DNA of 64,000 nt from Euryodendron excelsum (GCA_033060915.1 CM065387.1:31766001-31830000), one strand, 5' to 3'. Counted from the stretch's first letter, positions 22,560 to 34,780 are shown. The notes: generated by a model not told the origin, from the sequence alone. A program made the numbers and translations.

Positions 22560-23760
22560 GAAGTATTTGCATGAACACCGTATGACATGCTAGGAATTGA
22601 CTTAGAAGTAGCTTGCCACAAACTTAATATGGACCCACAGTGCCGACCTGTGGTCTAAAAGCGGGGGATAGCAGCTACTCAACATATTGATGATGTGATC
22701 AAAGAGATGGACAGGCTCCTTGAAGAGGGGGCAATATGGGAAGTCTACTACCCACACTGGCTCTCAAACACAATAGTGGTGAAGAAGCAGAATGGCAAGT
22801 GGAGGGTTTGTATGGACTTCATCGACTTAAATAAGGTATGCCCCAAGGACGTTTTTCCTCTCCCAAAAATTGACCAGCTTGTGGATGCAACAGCTGGATT
22901 TGAGAGGATGAGCTTCCTAGATGCTTACCGCGGGTACCACCAAATCCCGCTTCATGAAGAAGATCAAGAAAAAACTACCTTCATCACCCCAAGTGACATT
23001 TTTTGTTATAAGGTAATGCCCTTTGGTCTAAAGAATGCAGGCGCCACCTATCAGAGATTGGTCACCAAAATGTTCGAGCAACACATCGGCAGTGTTGAAG
23101 TGTACATCAACAATATTGCAGTCAAAAGCAAGGTTGGCAATCAGCACCTACCTGATCTAAAGGAAGTCTTTGACATCCTCAAAAGCTATAAGATGAGGCT
23201 TAATGCCTCTAAATGTGTGTTCGGGGTAAGTTTTGGAAAGTTTCTTAGATTTTTGGTTACACACCGGGGGATTGAAACAAATCCAAATCAAATAAGTGCA
23301 ATCCAAAATATCTAGGCCCTGATGAACATCAAAGAAGCCCAAAAGTTAACTGGAATGGTAGTAGCTCTCAACAGGTTCATCAGCCGATCTTCAGATAAGT
23401 GTCGGCCATTCTTCCAACTTTTGAAAAAAAGGGACCAGTTCAACTAGGGTCCTAACTATGACCAGGCCCTTGTCGACCTGAAGAAGTATTTGACCCAGCC
23501 ACCTCTACTTTCTACACCGCTGAAACATAAAGAGCTCTACCTCTACTTGGTCATATCAGACCACGCGATCAGTGTCGTCCTACTTTGCCAGCAAGACAGG
23601 CTGTAATAGCCAGTCTACTACATCAGCAAAACTCTACTAGGATCAGAGAGCAGATACCTTCTACTAAAGAAGTTGGCCCTAGCATTGGTAATGGCGTCAC
23701 GAAAGTTGGTACACTACTTCAAGGCCCAAACCATCAATTGAAGCCACTTTTCAGAATAGC
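22560..23760 (+). pseudogene. Reverse transcriptase and RNase H remnant (gypsy)
   Basis: The longest open part (22695-23315, 206 codons) carries [35 protein letters not shown] and [12 protein letters not shown], where the first catalytic Asp is kept, and [16 protein letters not shown]. The catalytic YxDD box at 23103-23114 reads Y-I-N-N, so both Asp are lost. Downstream 23315-23760 continues as the RNase H connection (LTGMVVALNRFISRS, YYISKTLLGSESRY) with several stops. Dead enzyme, clear family. Confidence 0.92.
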
Positions 23761-23944
23761 CAACTTCCAGGAAGACTAGCAAAATGGGGTTAGAGCTGGG
23801 AGAGTTCGACATTAAATTCCTACCAAGGTCAACAGTAAAGGGTAAAGTACTTATAGATTTCATTGCTGAATTTTCTATTGAACTGCTTCAAAAACCCATT
23901 CAGACACCTAATGACGATCAACCAAATTGCAAACACCCCATGGA

Positions 23945-24340
23945 GTTATAGAAGAATGCTGATCATTGGAAGCTCTTTGTTGATGGAGCATCCAACAACA
24001 AGGGGGCAGGATCGAGCATAGTCCTAATCACACCGGATGGTATGGCATTAGAGCAGGCAATAAAGTTGGAGTTTGCTACGTCAAATAACAAGTCAGAATA
24101 CGAGGCTCTGCTCGCTGGACTGCGTTGAGATATAGAGCTCAAAATTACCGAGATATCTCTATATTCAAATTCCAGTTGGTAGTTAACCAGATTATGGGGA
24201 GTATGCAGCCAAAAATGACAAGATGACATAGTACCTGGCAAAGGCAAAAGTGCTCCTCGGCAAATTCGACAAATACAAACTCCATTAGATCAGCCGCGAC
24301 AGCAATGCTTATACCAATGCCTTAGCAACTCTGGCAATGG
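23945..24340 (+). pseudogene. Second, archaeal-type RNase H domain (aRH) remnant
   Basis: The translation reads [20 protein letters not shown], with the first catalytic Asp kept, then ITPDG and [13 protein letters not shown] near 24085 with the catalytic Glu. A stop follows directly. A second RNase H between the gypsy RNase H and integrase is a reported acquisition of the Tat lineage, which supports the lineage call. Confidence 0.8.
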
Positions 24341-24589
24341 CCCTAAAGTCAAGATCAAAGAGAATAATTCACATGGAGACGCTCCCTAGCCCAAGCATAT
24401 TTCAAGAAAAAGTGCAAGCCTTGGCTATTGAGCAATTAGGGTCATCTTGGATGGACCCGATCATCTCTTACCTAGACAAGGACGAGCTTCCAAAAGATAA
24501 GAACAAGGCCAGAAGAATCAAGAACAAGTCATTAAAGTACTGGCTCTCACTCGATAAAGAATAGTATAGAATATCATTTACTAGTCCCT

Positions 24590-25510
24590 GTCTGTATTGT
24601 TTCCACCCCGATAAGGTGTGGGGCATCCAGTTTGAGATTCATGAAGGCATCTACGAGAGTCACGTCGATGGAAGATCCCTAGCCCACCGAGCTATTTTAA
24701 AAGGCTATTGGTGGCCTTATATGCAAAAGGATGCCGCCCAGTATGTTCCGAAGTGTGAAAACTGCCAGGAGTTTGTGCCGATAATCCACCAACCTGTCGA
24801 AAACCTCACAACCATTACCAATCCCTGGCCTTTTGCACAATAAGGGTTGGACATAGTTAGACCACTGCCCCGAGCTCCAGGGAATAAGAGATTTCTTATA
24901 GTGGCAACTGATTACTTCACCAAGTGAGTATAAGCAGAACCCTTATCAACTTTCAAAGAAGTTGACACTAAGAAGTCTGTATGGAGGAGCATCATTACGA
25001 GATTCGGCATACCCTGAGCATTGGTTTTAGACAACGACACCCAGTTCAATGGCAACATGTTTAGAGAATTTTGCAATGGGCTTGGGATCAGAAATTACTA
25101 TTAATGCCGGCTTATCCACATGCAACGAGCAAGCTGAGATATCAAACAAAACTATGCTCAATGGAATCAAGAAGAGGCTAGAGAAAGCTAAAGGAAGATG
25201 GGTAAAAGAACTGTCAAGCTTTTTATATTCCTATAGAACCACTCCAGGAGATCTACTAGAGAAACCCCTTTCTCAATGGCATATGGGGTGGAGGTAGTAA
25301 TACCCTTGGAAGTCAGAGTTCCAACCATCAGATCGACAGCATTTGACACCGGCCTCAACGACCAGACTTTAGCAAAGGACCTCGACCTCATTGAAGAAAA
25401 GAGAGAGAGGCTGCCCAACTTAAACTTACTGGATATCATTAGCAACTTAGTTGAGCCTACAACAAGCGAGTCCAGCCATGAGCTTTTGCTCCCAGAGAGT
25501 TAATGCTAAG
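24590..25510 (+). pseudogene. Integrase remnant of the Tat-lineage element
   Basis: The zinc-binding HHCC part is visible in 24616-24843: HEGIYESHVDGRSLAHR and GYWWPYMQKDA, then CENCQEF. The catalytic core follows with VATDYFTK near 24900 (first Asp) and LVLDNDTQFNG near 25022 (second Asp), then a frame-changed segment and the C-terminal part AYGVEVVIPLEV from 25276. Stops and frameshifts interrupt the core. Confidence 0.88.
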
Positions 25511-25689
25511 GAAAGTGTTGGGGGCAACAAAGAATCGAGCAAAGGGGAAGCTCAGCCCAAACTGGAAAGGTCCTTACAGAGTTACGTCACAGATCGGCGT
25601 GGGGGCATACCGACTGGAAACTGTCGAAGAAAGGCGACAACTACCCTGACCTTAGAATGCTAACAACCTCAGAAATTTTTATCAGTAGT

Positions 25690-26190
25690 GGTGTTTCCCA
25701 AATAATGTAATGATCTATGACAATTTATGAAAAAGCAATAATTGACAAATTATTTTCTCCCTTCAAAAGTTGTAAGTAACTTAACAAATTCAACAGAATT
25801 ACAAAAAAGGGGATAACCATAAAAAACCAAGTGTCAAAACTTGATCTTGTCCAACTTGTTGGCAGGTCTGCCAATGAAGGCTATAAAAAATCAAGTGCCA
25901 AAACTTGGTCCTGTCTAACTTAATGGTAGGTCGGCCAAAGAAGGCCACGAAAAACCAAGTCTAAAAACTTGGTCCTATCAAAAGGTTATACAGGTCGACC
26001 AATGAAGGCCTTAGCCAATTAAACCAGGTCAAGAATTCAGAGTTGAGATTGTGTGGTTTAATTAACAAACTACCATACAATAATCAAGTTCGATAACAAA
26101 ATTTATATTCATTCAAAACGGTGAGTTCATTACAAGACTTTGCAAAAAAAATAAAAATAAAATACAACTGCGACAAAAAGAAAGCTATAA
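25690..26190. repeat. Short direct repeats downstream of the integrase remnant
   Basis: A phrase built on 'aaaaaccaagt(g)(c/t)caaaacttg(g/a)tc', 'gtaggtc(g/t)gcca' and 'atgaaggcc' recurs three times near 25825, 25885 and 25955, about 60-65 bp apart. This lies between integrase and the antisense gene. Confidence 0.65.
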
Positions 26191-26196
26191 CTAAAG

Positions 26197-28470
26197 TTAA
26201 ACTACATCTTCAGTTGGCTTCTTAGCCGGATCCACCGAGTCAGAAAAAGCAATTCCAGCTTCAACTGTCTTGGAAATATCAGCCTCAGCCATCTTCAGCA
26301 CCTCTGTATCAACAACCTTGGGGACACCATATTCACTCGTGGCAAGAATCACCAGAGTCTTAGTCTCGGTATCCTTGGCCTTCATGGAAGTGTCCTCATC
26401 ACTGCCCCCTAGTGTCTTCTCAAAGTAATATAGGATTTCTTTCCAAAGGTTGGAGGAGCTCTCAACATTCATCACCTTTAGAGCCCCATCCCATCCTTCG
26501 ATAAAGATAGATTGCCCAAGATCGACCATCTCTTCGGCAGTATCATCCAAGTGTAGCTTTTGCCGCTATTCATACTCAACCTTGACCTTAGCAAGCTCGG
26601 CTCTAAGACTAACAACTTCGGTATTTGCCTTGTATAAATCCACCGTGAGAATCGCCTTCTGATCTTCGAGCTTTGACACTGCATCATCCTTTTGGATCAG
26701 ATCGGTTGTAGCTTGGTCCAATGCAATCTTTGCCTTCTTCGCTTCCTTCTAGGCAATCAAGCTGGCCTGTTTCGCCTTGATCCACTCTAGCTTCAGCGCA
26801 CCGTGATCCTCAACAAGCTTAGTGAGCTCCTCAGACAAAGCTCTAAAGCACCACATGGCCTCCAAAGCGTTGAGGGATCCCTGGAAATGAAGCAAAGGCA
26901 ACAGGATTAGCACACAATCAGTAAAGTAGCTGCTAAAAATGAATGGCAAAAGCAACTTACCAGCAGGGATTCATGAAAGGCTCCTACAAAGAAAAAGAGG
27001 TTATCGTTGTTCTCCATCAAATCAGTATTAACCCGCTGGAGGTTACTTTAGACCACCCCCAGCACCACTTCAGCCGACTTAATCAGGGAGTCAGTCAACC
27101 GCATACGGCGTTCACCAACTGTAGGTCAGACAACCACAAAACCAACATCATCAGCTGCCGCACTGCTATTTGGAAGAGGCTTTGTCGGCACAGTTTTGGC
27201 CTTCTTTAGCGCAGGGCCAACCGGAGCAGCCCCAGCCGATAGCTTCTTGTTTGTAGCCCTTGTCTCCCTCCTCTACATCTCTGGTTCAAAAGAGCCGACC
27301 TCGGCAGCGGGGGCGGAGGTAATGGGCTTCGGCCACTCACTTTCCTAATTTCTTTAATCTTTTTGCCACCTTCTGCAGCACCATTTCTTTGAGGTTCATT
27401 GTGCCGGGAATATCAGAATCAAAAGACGATGGGTACACCAGCTTACGCATGTTCCCAATTCTGGCTATAACTCGGCGATCTGGCACAGTTAACGTAGTTC
27501 ATGTTGACATCGATTTGAATGACCTTGACGGGTGTAAAAATATGTCTTGGATAGAATGACCCGCAGGATGGGTTGCCACTTCAGCAGTGGTCTGAGGCAA
27601 TTCAAATGATTCCCAACTCGGGAATTCAACCCCTGTGGTCACTGGGATGGCGTTTTCAACGATCCGAGCTTCCAAATTCCCTACTAGTGGCAACGTGTCA
27701 ATAGGCACGTTGGCAACAGTCACACAGTCATTGAGATGTATACTCTTAATGGTTATCCCCACCAGGATGTTAGCAAACTCACCAACGACACCATCCTTTG
27801 TGAGCTTGGCAATCACAGCAGGTGGGATCCCTACTAAAGTCGTGAAGGTAGAAACTCGAAGGGGATAATTCAGCAGGATGTGAGGAGTTTTGGCGATATC
27901 ACCAAGCCAACCAGTACCTCTGTAATTCAAGACCTTATGAAAATCAAGCAAGTTGACTCCCCAAGTTTGCTTCTTGTTCTTGCCCTTTACTGAAAAAATC
28001 AAGACAAGGCAAATTAGACATGAACAAATGAGCATTCATGAAAAGCATAAGGTTGGCACCAACCTAACTCTCTGGCGTTCTACGGCATCGAGTCAACGAC
28101 ATTTGGTCGGCAAGATGGTCACCAAACTCCCAGGGGCCAAAAACCCAGATCCTAACATCATCAACTCCCTTACCCAAAGATGGGAGACAATTTACTATTT
28201 CTTTACTCTTATCGGTCGCCCTAAGGTAGATCTTCTAACTATCACGCCCGACCTTGCACAGAGTATAGCAAAAACCAAGCTCGACAATCCCTAGGTTAAC
28301 ACCTAATATTCGGTTTAGTTCAAGCACCCCCATTACAATCCAATAAGTGTTTGGGTTGGCTTGGGTTGGCTTGGGCAGGACAGATATCATGATGTTGAAG
28401 GAATTTTACAAGGAAATAATGTAAGGAAAATCTAACTCCACCCTCTACTGTGGCAGTTACGGGGAATGGC
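26197..28470 (-). pseudogene. Antisense gene between integrase and 3' LTR (plant gypsy-type transposon protein)
   Basis: Read on the minus strand, conserved-looking protein begins near 28470 with GVRFSLHYFLVKFLQHHDICPAQ. This resembles the 'putative gypsy type transposon' (Transposase_28-like) domain found in plant mobile DNA. It continues through ELNRILGVNLG near 28310 and into an open frame of 178 codons (27499-28035, SKGKNKKQTWGVNLLDFHKV). The C-terminal part (26955-26197, partly open for 117 codons) is Glu/Lys/Ala-rich and coiled-coil-like, with a QSIFIEGWDGAL segment. Stops and frame changes occur throughout. Tat-lineage elements are known to carry extra antisense ORFs here. Function unknown; the domain match is from memory of the family pattern. 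Confidence 0.6.
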
Positions 28471-28749
28471 ATTCCCCTATCGGTTTCTTCCATCCTATAG
28501 TCATCTAAAGCAACTAATTCTATGCCGACCTGGTCAGCAATATTGTATCTAACCTAAAAGGCAGCAATAGCTACTGGACTATCTATGAGTTTCCTAAGGT
28601 GAGCCACCATCAGGGGACAACCACAGAAAGATAGGGCAAAAAAAGAATAAAGCAAGGATACGAAAGGCTTACATAATTAGGGTAAAGTCCACTCTCTCTC
28701 TTATTAAAAGTCTTAAACCATATACGAATGTAAGGAACAGAAAAGATGC

Positions 28750-28940
28750 ATCTAATTTATAAGAAGCCATACCGTCAGTTCAATAGGGGCCATCAAGACG
28801 CCTGAGCTAAACGTCACCTCAACAACCCAATTGGCACATCCCTTCAGCTGCAGGGCCCGTACGATATGTCCACATATTTTGAAACGGCGGGAGGTGAAAA
28901 GACAAGCTTTAAATGCAAATTTCAGCCCTTACCCCCTATG
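28750..28940 (-). pseudogene. Possible upstream exon or segment of the antisense gene
   Basis: A minus-strand frame is open from about 28940 to 28750 with a compositionally normal protein (KACLFTSRRFKICGH near the start), about 280 bp upstream of the recognised antisense domain. No start codon or splice sites could be fixed. Confidence 0.3.
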
Positions 28941-28957
28941 TTTATCTAAACAGGGCA

Positions 28958-28972
28958 CAAGGACTGGGGGTA
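28958..28972 (+). other. Polypurine tract of the Tat-lineage element
   Basis: 'aaggactgggggtaa' lies directly before the TGTGGG start of the 3' LTR. Confidence 0.65.
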
Positions 28973-28974
28973 AT

Positions 28975-29494
28975 TGTGGGCCCAATAAGAACTAAGCCCA
29001 AGACCACGAGGGACCAGCCTAGTGAGGTTGGCCTATGAGTACCGACCTATCAGATAAGGCCCATGTTGATCAGAGGTAGGAGCCCAAAGTGATCGGCCCA
29101 TAAATCCTAATCTAAAGGTACTGAGACTAATGAAGTCCGTAATACAAATCCTATTCCTGTGTGAATTAGGACAAGTAAAAGATAAGTCCAAAAGCATTAA
29201 ACCGACTTTATCCACAAGGATTCCTAGTAAGAAAGTGACTCTAATTCCCAAAGGGAATAAGGCATTCCAAAACTATAAATACCCCTATGCACTAAAGGTG
29301 TATGATACATTCACTTAAGTTCTAGCTCTCTAATATTTTATTCAATTCATTAAGCTTGCTAACTTAATCATCGGAGTGCCATCGGCCCAAAGAGGGTCAA
29401 GACATTCTCATCATCTTCTTCTTTTATAGATTGTTTATGCTCGTCAATTAAGTTTCAAGAGTTCAACCGGGCCTTTCTAAAAATCCCGCCTACA
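28975..29494 (+). repeat. 3' LTR of the Tat-lineage gypsy element
   Basis: Starts TGTGGGCCCAATAAGAA like the 5' LTR and ends CCGCCTACA. It has a small insertion near 29035 relative to the 5' copy. Confidence 0.9.
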
Positions 29495-29513
29495 TATATA
29501 TATATATATATAA

Positions 29514-29927
29514 TGTTTTTCTCAAAAACAAACAAACACTCACATAAAAAAGAAATTGAAGAACAAAAAATTCACCATTTATAGAAAGAAAAAAATTTAC
29601 AAAGGAGAAGGAGGAGGAGGAGGAGGCTCTCGGCTTTCTCTATACTCAACTCACCACTCTTACAAAAAGAACTCTTAGATCTACACTTTTAGATCTACTC
29701 TTCGATCTTCTTTTTCCTCTTACTTGATCTCCCTCACCTCAACCCTCTATTTATAGGAGAGGAAATGATTCATTTTGTCCACCATGTTAGGCAGTGGTGG
29801 TTGGCCTTCCTTCATTAACATTAACCATGGTAGGCGGTGGTGGGTGGCCTTCCTTGCTTGACTTCAATGGTCGGCAGTGGTGGCTGATCTTCCTTGACAA
29901 CCATGGCCTTTGGGTATGAACCCAGCA
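29514..29927 (-). repeat. 3' LTR of the minus-strand copia element
   Basis: Ends (plus strand) ATGAACCCAGCA, matching ATGAACTCAGCA of the other LTR. The minus strand carries CTATAAATAG at 29747-29756, a likely TATA box. Its plus-strand start TGTTTTTCTC is diverged from TGTTGGGCTC of the other copy. Confidence 0.85.
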
Positions 29928-29929
29928 AT

Positions 29930-29942
29930 TCTCCCCCTTTAT
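29930..29942 (-). other. Polypurine tract of the minus-strand copia element
   Basis: On the minus strand 'AAAGGGGGAGAATT' abuts the LTR start TGCTGGG. Confidence 0.75.
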
Positions 29943-29959
29943 ACCCATCAGAGGAGAAT

Positions 29960-30520
29960 GTAACCTGACACTCTTTAGTTGGCGTTCATTCCAGTTATGT
30001 CTCTACATAACTCAAGCTTCTCACGAGAAACCACATTTGTCAACATGTCTGCTGGATTCTCTTTTGTGTGAATCTTCTCAAGCTTTAATAGCTGTTGATC
30101 CATCACCTCGTGTATCCAATGATAGCAAATGTCGATATGCTTTGTTCAAGAATGATACATTAAATTCTTACTTAAATCCAGAGTACTCTGACTGTCACAA
30201 TATACCTTGTATTCATTTTGCTTGATTTCCAATTCTTGGAGAAAACGCTTCACCCATAATATCTCTTTCCCAGCTTTCACTGTGATAATATACTCTGCCT
30301 CTATTGTAGATAAAGCCACACACTTCTGCAATTTAGACTGCCAAGAAATAGCTCCTCCTGTGAAGGTGTAAAGAAATCCTAATGTAGATTTTCTACCATC
30401 AAGATCACCGGCCATATCTGAATTTGTATAGCCTTTCAAGACTAGTTTAGCTCCCCCAAAACACAAGCATAGCTTTGTCGTACCTTTTAGATATTTGAAA
30501 ATTCACTTAACAGCTTCTTA
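29960..30520 (-). pseudogene. RNase H remnant of the minus-strand copia element
   Basis: The open stretch 30146-30466 (106 codons) carries GYTNSDMAGDLDGRKSTLGF with the catalytic Asp context, GGAISWQSKLQKCVALSTIE and EAEYI with the catalytic Glu, and VYCDSQSTLDLSKN. After a stop it continues to about 29980 with IHTKENPADMLT, the conserved copia C-terminus. Confidence 0.9.
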
Positions 30521-31015
30521 ATGCTCTTTCCCCGAGTTAGAGAGAAATTTGCTCACAAAGCCTACAGAGTGAGTAGTATTTGGCCTTGTACACACTATTG
30601 TATACATTAGGCTGCCTACTAATGAAGTGTAGGGTATTGTTTTCATTTCTTCCATCTCAGTCTTCGAGGAGGGACATGAACTCTTGCTCAGCTTGAAGTG
30701 ATTAGCCAATGGAGTATTGATTGGCTTGGCATTTCCCATGTTAAATTTTCTGATCACCTGTTCAACATACTTTTCTTATGATAGACACAATTTCTTAGCT
30801 TTCCTATCATGAACAATCTACATGCCCAAAATCTACTGAGTAAAGCCTAAGTCCTTTATATCAAATGATTGAGATAACTCCTTCTTCAGCTTGCTAATCT
30901 TGATAGCATCCTATCCAATAATCAGCATGTTATCAACATAGAGAAGGAATGTCACAAAGCTACCATCTGAGAATCTCTAAATGTACACACATTGGTCTGC
31001 AGCAGTCCTCTTATA
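30520..31015 (-). pseudogene. RT 3' part of the minus-strand copia element
   Basis: Read on the minus strand from the LTR insertion: GYKRTAADQCVYI, then LLYVDNMLIIG at the active site. YVDN at 30929-30940 replaces YVDD, so the second catalytic Asp is lost. It continues to MIRKFNMGNAKPINTPLA and SLMYTIVCTRPN (30518-30757). Its upstream half lies beyond the inserted LTR. Confidence 0.9.
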
Positions 31016-31020
31016 CCCAT
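31016..31020. repeat. Left target-site duplication of solo LTR copy B
   Basis: 'cccat' here corresponds to 'cttat' at 34781-34785. The two differences are both C/T transitions. In the copia RT frame the pre-insertion sequence would encode the H-G-Y of the motif GYKRT. Confidence 0.65.
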
Positions 31021-34000
31021 TGTAAGCACCTCATTTTTGCCCACTCGACTATCTCTGGCCCGACTAAGCTCACTTTCACACATCACATGCATATTTAGAC
31101 TCTAACCTGACTTCTAAACTCCAATTTAGTCTACCGACTGCTTCTCTAGCCCGTAGGGCTCATTTAAAGCTAAATGACCATTTTGCCCCTAAGCATCCGA
31201 AAGCCCCAGGAACCACACTGGCTCTGGTTATCAAATCGGTAACCTCCCAAGAATGCTTCTTATAGTATTCCTAATCTTTCATTATCTTTTTGGATCATTC
31301 CGAGTCAATTCCGGCAAGGCCGATGCAAAATGACCATTTTGCCCTTGGTGGGTCAGTCGCCTTTTCCAATCACGCCGGCTCTGGGTATCAAACCGGAAAC
31401 CTCCTAGAACATTCTAGCTAATGTTTCCAAGCCTCAAGCCTTCTTCCAAGACATTCTAAGTCCTTCCCGGCAGCTTTCTGGCCCGATTGACCGTTTTGCC
31501 TCTAATGGCCCGGTCAACCCTTCCAACACATCCTAACATCATTCTTCAAGTCTACTACCCCCGAGACACTATTCTAAGGGTTCTTGTCTCTTTTCGGCTC
31601 TCCGGGCCATTCCCAACCCTTTAAATCATTCTCGAACATTTCAGAGTCATTCCTAGTGAAAACAAGCTAAAAATTGCATGGTAGTCACTATGACATGTGC
31701 CTAAATCTTTTGCCTTGGGTGCCAAGGGTCAAAGGTACGTTTCTTGCCGCCTTAAAAGATTTTCAAAGTGGTTGGCACCACTAGTAGTGGCACCAAGCCA
31801 ATATTACGCCTAGCGCCACTAATGTATTTTTTGGCCTGTAAAGCCAGTGCACATTTTGGCCTGGTGCCACTAGGAGTAGTGCTAGTGTATTTTTTAGCCT
31901 AGTGCCACTGCAACGGGCGCCAAGTTAGTTTAAGATGCCTATAAATATAAAATTTTCCCCTTACGTAAAAGGGTTCGCAAACTCAGTCCAAAAAGCCTGT
32001 TCTTCGATGCACAGAGCTCGAAGTCCTCCAAACCCTAGTTCCCTTTAGGTTCTTCAAACCCTAGCCTCTATACACTTAACCCTAGCATACATACACTCAT
32101 ATATTAGCCTCCAACGCCTCCATTGAAGACTTGAAGTGTTGCAACTTGAAAGTTCTTGAAGATCAAAGCAAAGATAGAAGCAAAGCAAGCAAGCAAAACA
32201 AGGAAGACACAAGGTAGGCTTTCTATTTACGTTTACGCAATTCCCCCCTCTCTTTTCTCTCCTAACCCACTTAGGTTTTCTTCTATTTTAATCCACATCT
32301 TCTACCCCCCTTTCTTGCATGCTTGAAACAAAGGACTCCCCGGTTCATGTGTAGGATTAGGCTATTAAAAGTTACCGTGTCGGGGGCTTTCTCTTAGTCT
32401 AACCGGAGACCGCGTGGTTTTGGCCCCCTTGATTATGTGATGAAACCTTTAACCTTGTATGTTCACGACCCCAACTTGCATTGTGCATATCATGATCATG
32501 CATCTCTCCAAAACTTGTTTTCAAAACTTGCATCGAAAATCGTTTTCAAAACTTGCATTAAATCTTCTTTTTCCAAACTTGTTTTTAAAATTACAATCCT
32601 AAAGTGATTCTAGTCTTTCCATGGTTAGGGTTGCTTTAGGAAAGTGTTACATTTAAAGTAACTTTTATTTTCAAATCTTCATTGTTTTCAAAATCATAAT
32701 CCTAGAATGGTTCTAATCCCTTCATGATTAGAATCATTTTAGAAAAGTGGAATATTTTTAGAGACTTGTAAAATTCTACATTCAAATCCCTTTCCAAATT
32801 GCTTTTCAAACTTACTTTCCAAAACCACTTTTTAAATCCTCTCTAAAATCTCTTTTCACATCTACTTTTTAAAATCTCTTCTCCAATATACTTTCTAAAA
32901 ACTCTTGCAATCTCCTTTCCAAAATTTCTTTCTAAAAATTCCCTTCAAAAAAACTTACTTTCCTAAAAACACTTTTCAAATTCCTTCTCGAAAGCTCTCT
33001 TGAAAAATTCACTTTCTAAAAACACTCTTCAAATTTCCTTTCTAGAAATTCCTTCCAAAAAGATCTATTTTCCAAAATCTCTTTTCCTTGAAGCCCAAGT
33101 CAAGCCTTAGAGCCATGGTTAGGAAACCCTAATTTTCTTTCCTAAAACATGATTTCTAATCTTGCCTCAACACCTAGGTTTCCAAAACCTCCTTTTCACA
33201 TCAAAACCATCAATTTTCAATACCTATTTTCTACATCAAATCATAGACTTCCAAATCTAGGATTTCTAAAACTTCCCCTTCTAATTCCATTTAGGAAACT
33301 AAATCCAATCCTCCATTTTTGGAAACAAAATCAAATCGTCTCTTTTTAAAAAAAAAATCCAATCTTTTATTTTAGGAAATAGAAATCAAATCTTTTCTAA
33401 TCCTAATCTTTCCTAATTTCATATCTTTCCAAATCTTAACTTTCTAAAGTCGTAATTTTCCAATCTTTCTTAAAGTCAAATCTTTCCTAAACTTCAAGTG
33501 TTTCTCAAACTCAAACTTTCAAACCTTTCCTGATTTCGAACTTCCATTCCAAATCTTTCCAAAATTCTAAACTTTCTAAATTCCAAATCTTTCTTAAATC
33601 AAACTTTTCCTAATTCAAATCTTTCCAAAAATTAACTCTTTCTTAAAAAGAAAACTTTCTTATTTCAAAACATTCCAATTTTAATTCTTTCCTAAAATGA
33701 AACTTTCTTAAAACAAAACTTTCTTATTTTGAAAACTTTCCTAATTCTAACATTTACTAAATCCAATCTTTCTTAAATTCCAACTTCTCAAATCTTCTAA
33801 GTCCAACATTCGAGTCAAATCTTTTCTAAAACCCTTCCAACTCAAGTCAAATTTTTCTTAATCTCAGGTCTTTCTTAAATCCCATCTTTTCTCTAAGTCT
33901 AGGTTTCCTAAAACCAAGCTTTCCAAAACCAATCTTTTTGAATCTTTCAAGTCAATTTCAAATCAATAGTCAATTTTCAACCTTCAAATCCTAGTTTCAA

Positions 34001-34780
34001 ATCAAACTCTTTTTCAAATCAAACCTTTGATTTTTTATCGAACTTTTGTCCGAACTACAACTGACCTAATTCCCAAAAAAGGATATGTAGGCAACCCTCA
34101 TGGGTGCAGTTACAACCTTTTTCAAATCTCCACTTCCACAACCTATTTCAAGTTTCTAATTCCAAAACCTATTTTCAAATCTCTATCTCTAAAACTTCAT
34201 TTCAAATCCAATCAAGTTCTTTTCAAGTCTATTTTCAAAATCAAAGTTTTTTCTTGCACTTGCATATCATGCACCATATAGTTCTTTTCTAAAGTGGATA
34301 GTTTTGGACATTTATTAATTAAAGACTCTAATGAGTGAATCTAGGGTGAATAGACATGTAGATACCGCAAGGGCGGGGTAGGGTGATGGCTTCGTGCGTC
34401 TTCCCTACACGTAACCAACCTCCGAACCTAGATCACTGTTTTCAAAGACCAAATGGAGTTATTTTCAAAAAAAGGGCTTACACTTTTTCTAAAAGTTGTC
34501 AAACAATCTATTTTCTTAAAAACCCTCTCTTGAGGAAGTTTTCAATTCAAAAACCTTAAGTGTAATCTTCGGATTGTACTTAGTTTTTAGGTGACCAAAC
34601 TCACCTTAATCAAGTTAGGTGGCGACTCCAAATGTTTTTCAAAAGCCCTTTGTTCAAATCCATTTTCAATTCAAACCTAGTCACACTCGTCCTTCTAAGA
34701 GGATGAGTTCCAACGAGAGAGTACAATATTTTTTTCACTTGTGTGTGTATTCCTTGAGTGTGAAAAATCTAGGCGCGACA
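31021..34780 (+). mobile_element. Solo long LTR (3.76 kb, copy B), Ogre/Tat-like, plus strand
   Basis: Runs TGTAAGCACCTC...GGCGCGACA and is homologous, in opposite orientation, to LTR copy A (5144-9769). No PBS or internal sequence follows: copia RT resumes directly on both sides, so this is a solo LTR left by LTR-LTR recombination. TATA-like 'cctataaatat' at about 31938 marks the likely promoter. Much of 32800-34000 is degenerate 'tttcctaaa/ttccaaa' repeats. ORFs of 60-84 codons inside are repeat artefacts. Confidence 0.88.

Larger units (their letters stand above)
19542..29494 (+). mobile_element. Ty3/gypsy element of the Tat lineage, both LTRs present
   Basis: The element spans 9,953 bp between a 517-bp 5' LTR and a 520-bp 3' LTR. 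It is flanked by 'tatat' on both sides, within an AT microsatellite, so the duplication is weak evidence. It has a PBS, a decayed gag, protease, RT, RNase H, an extra RNase H-like domain, integrase, a 3-kb region with an antisense gene, and a PPT. The two LTRs differ by more than one base in ten by eye in the first half, so the insertion is old. The extra RNase H before integrase and the long 3' region with an antisense ORF are features described for Tat-lineage elements. Confidence 0.9.

Noticed and set aside
33149..34292. Several small ORFs inside the plus-strand solo LTR
   Set aside because: They read the degenerate 'tttcctaaa' repeats as Phe/Leu/Pro/Lys; none has family resemblance.
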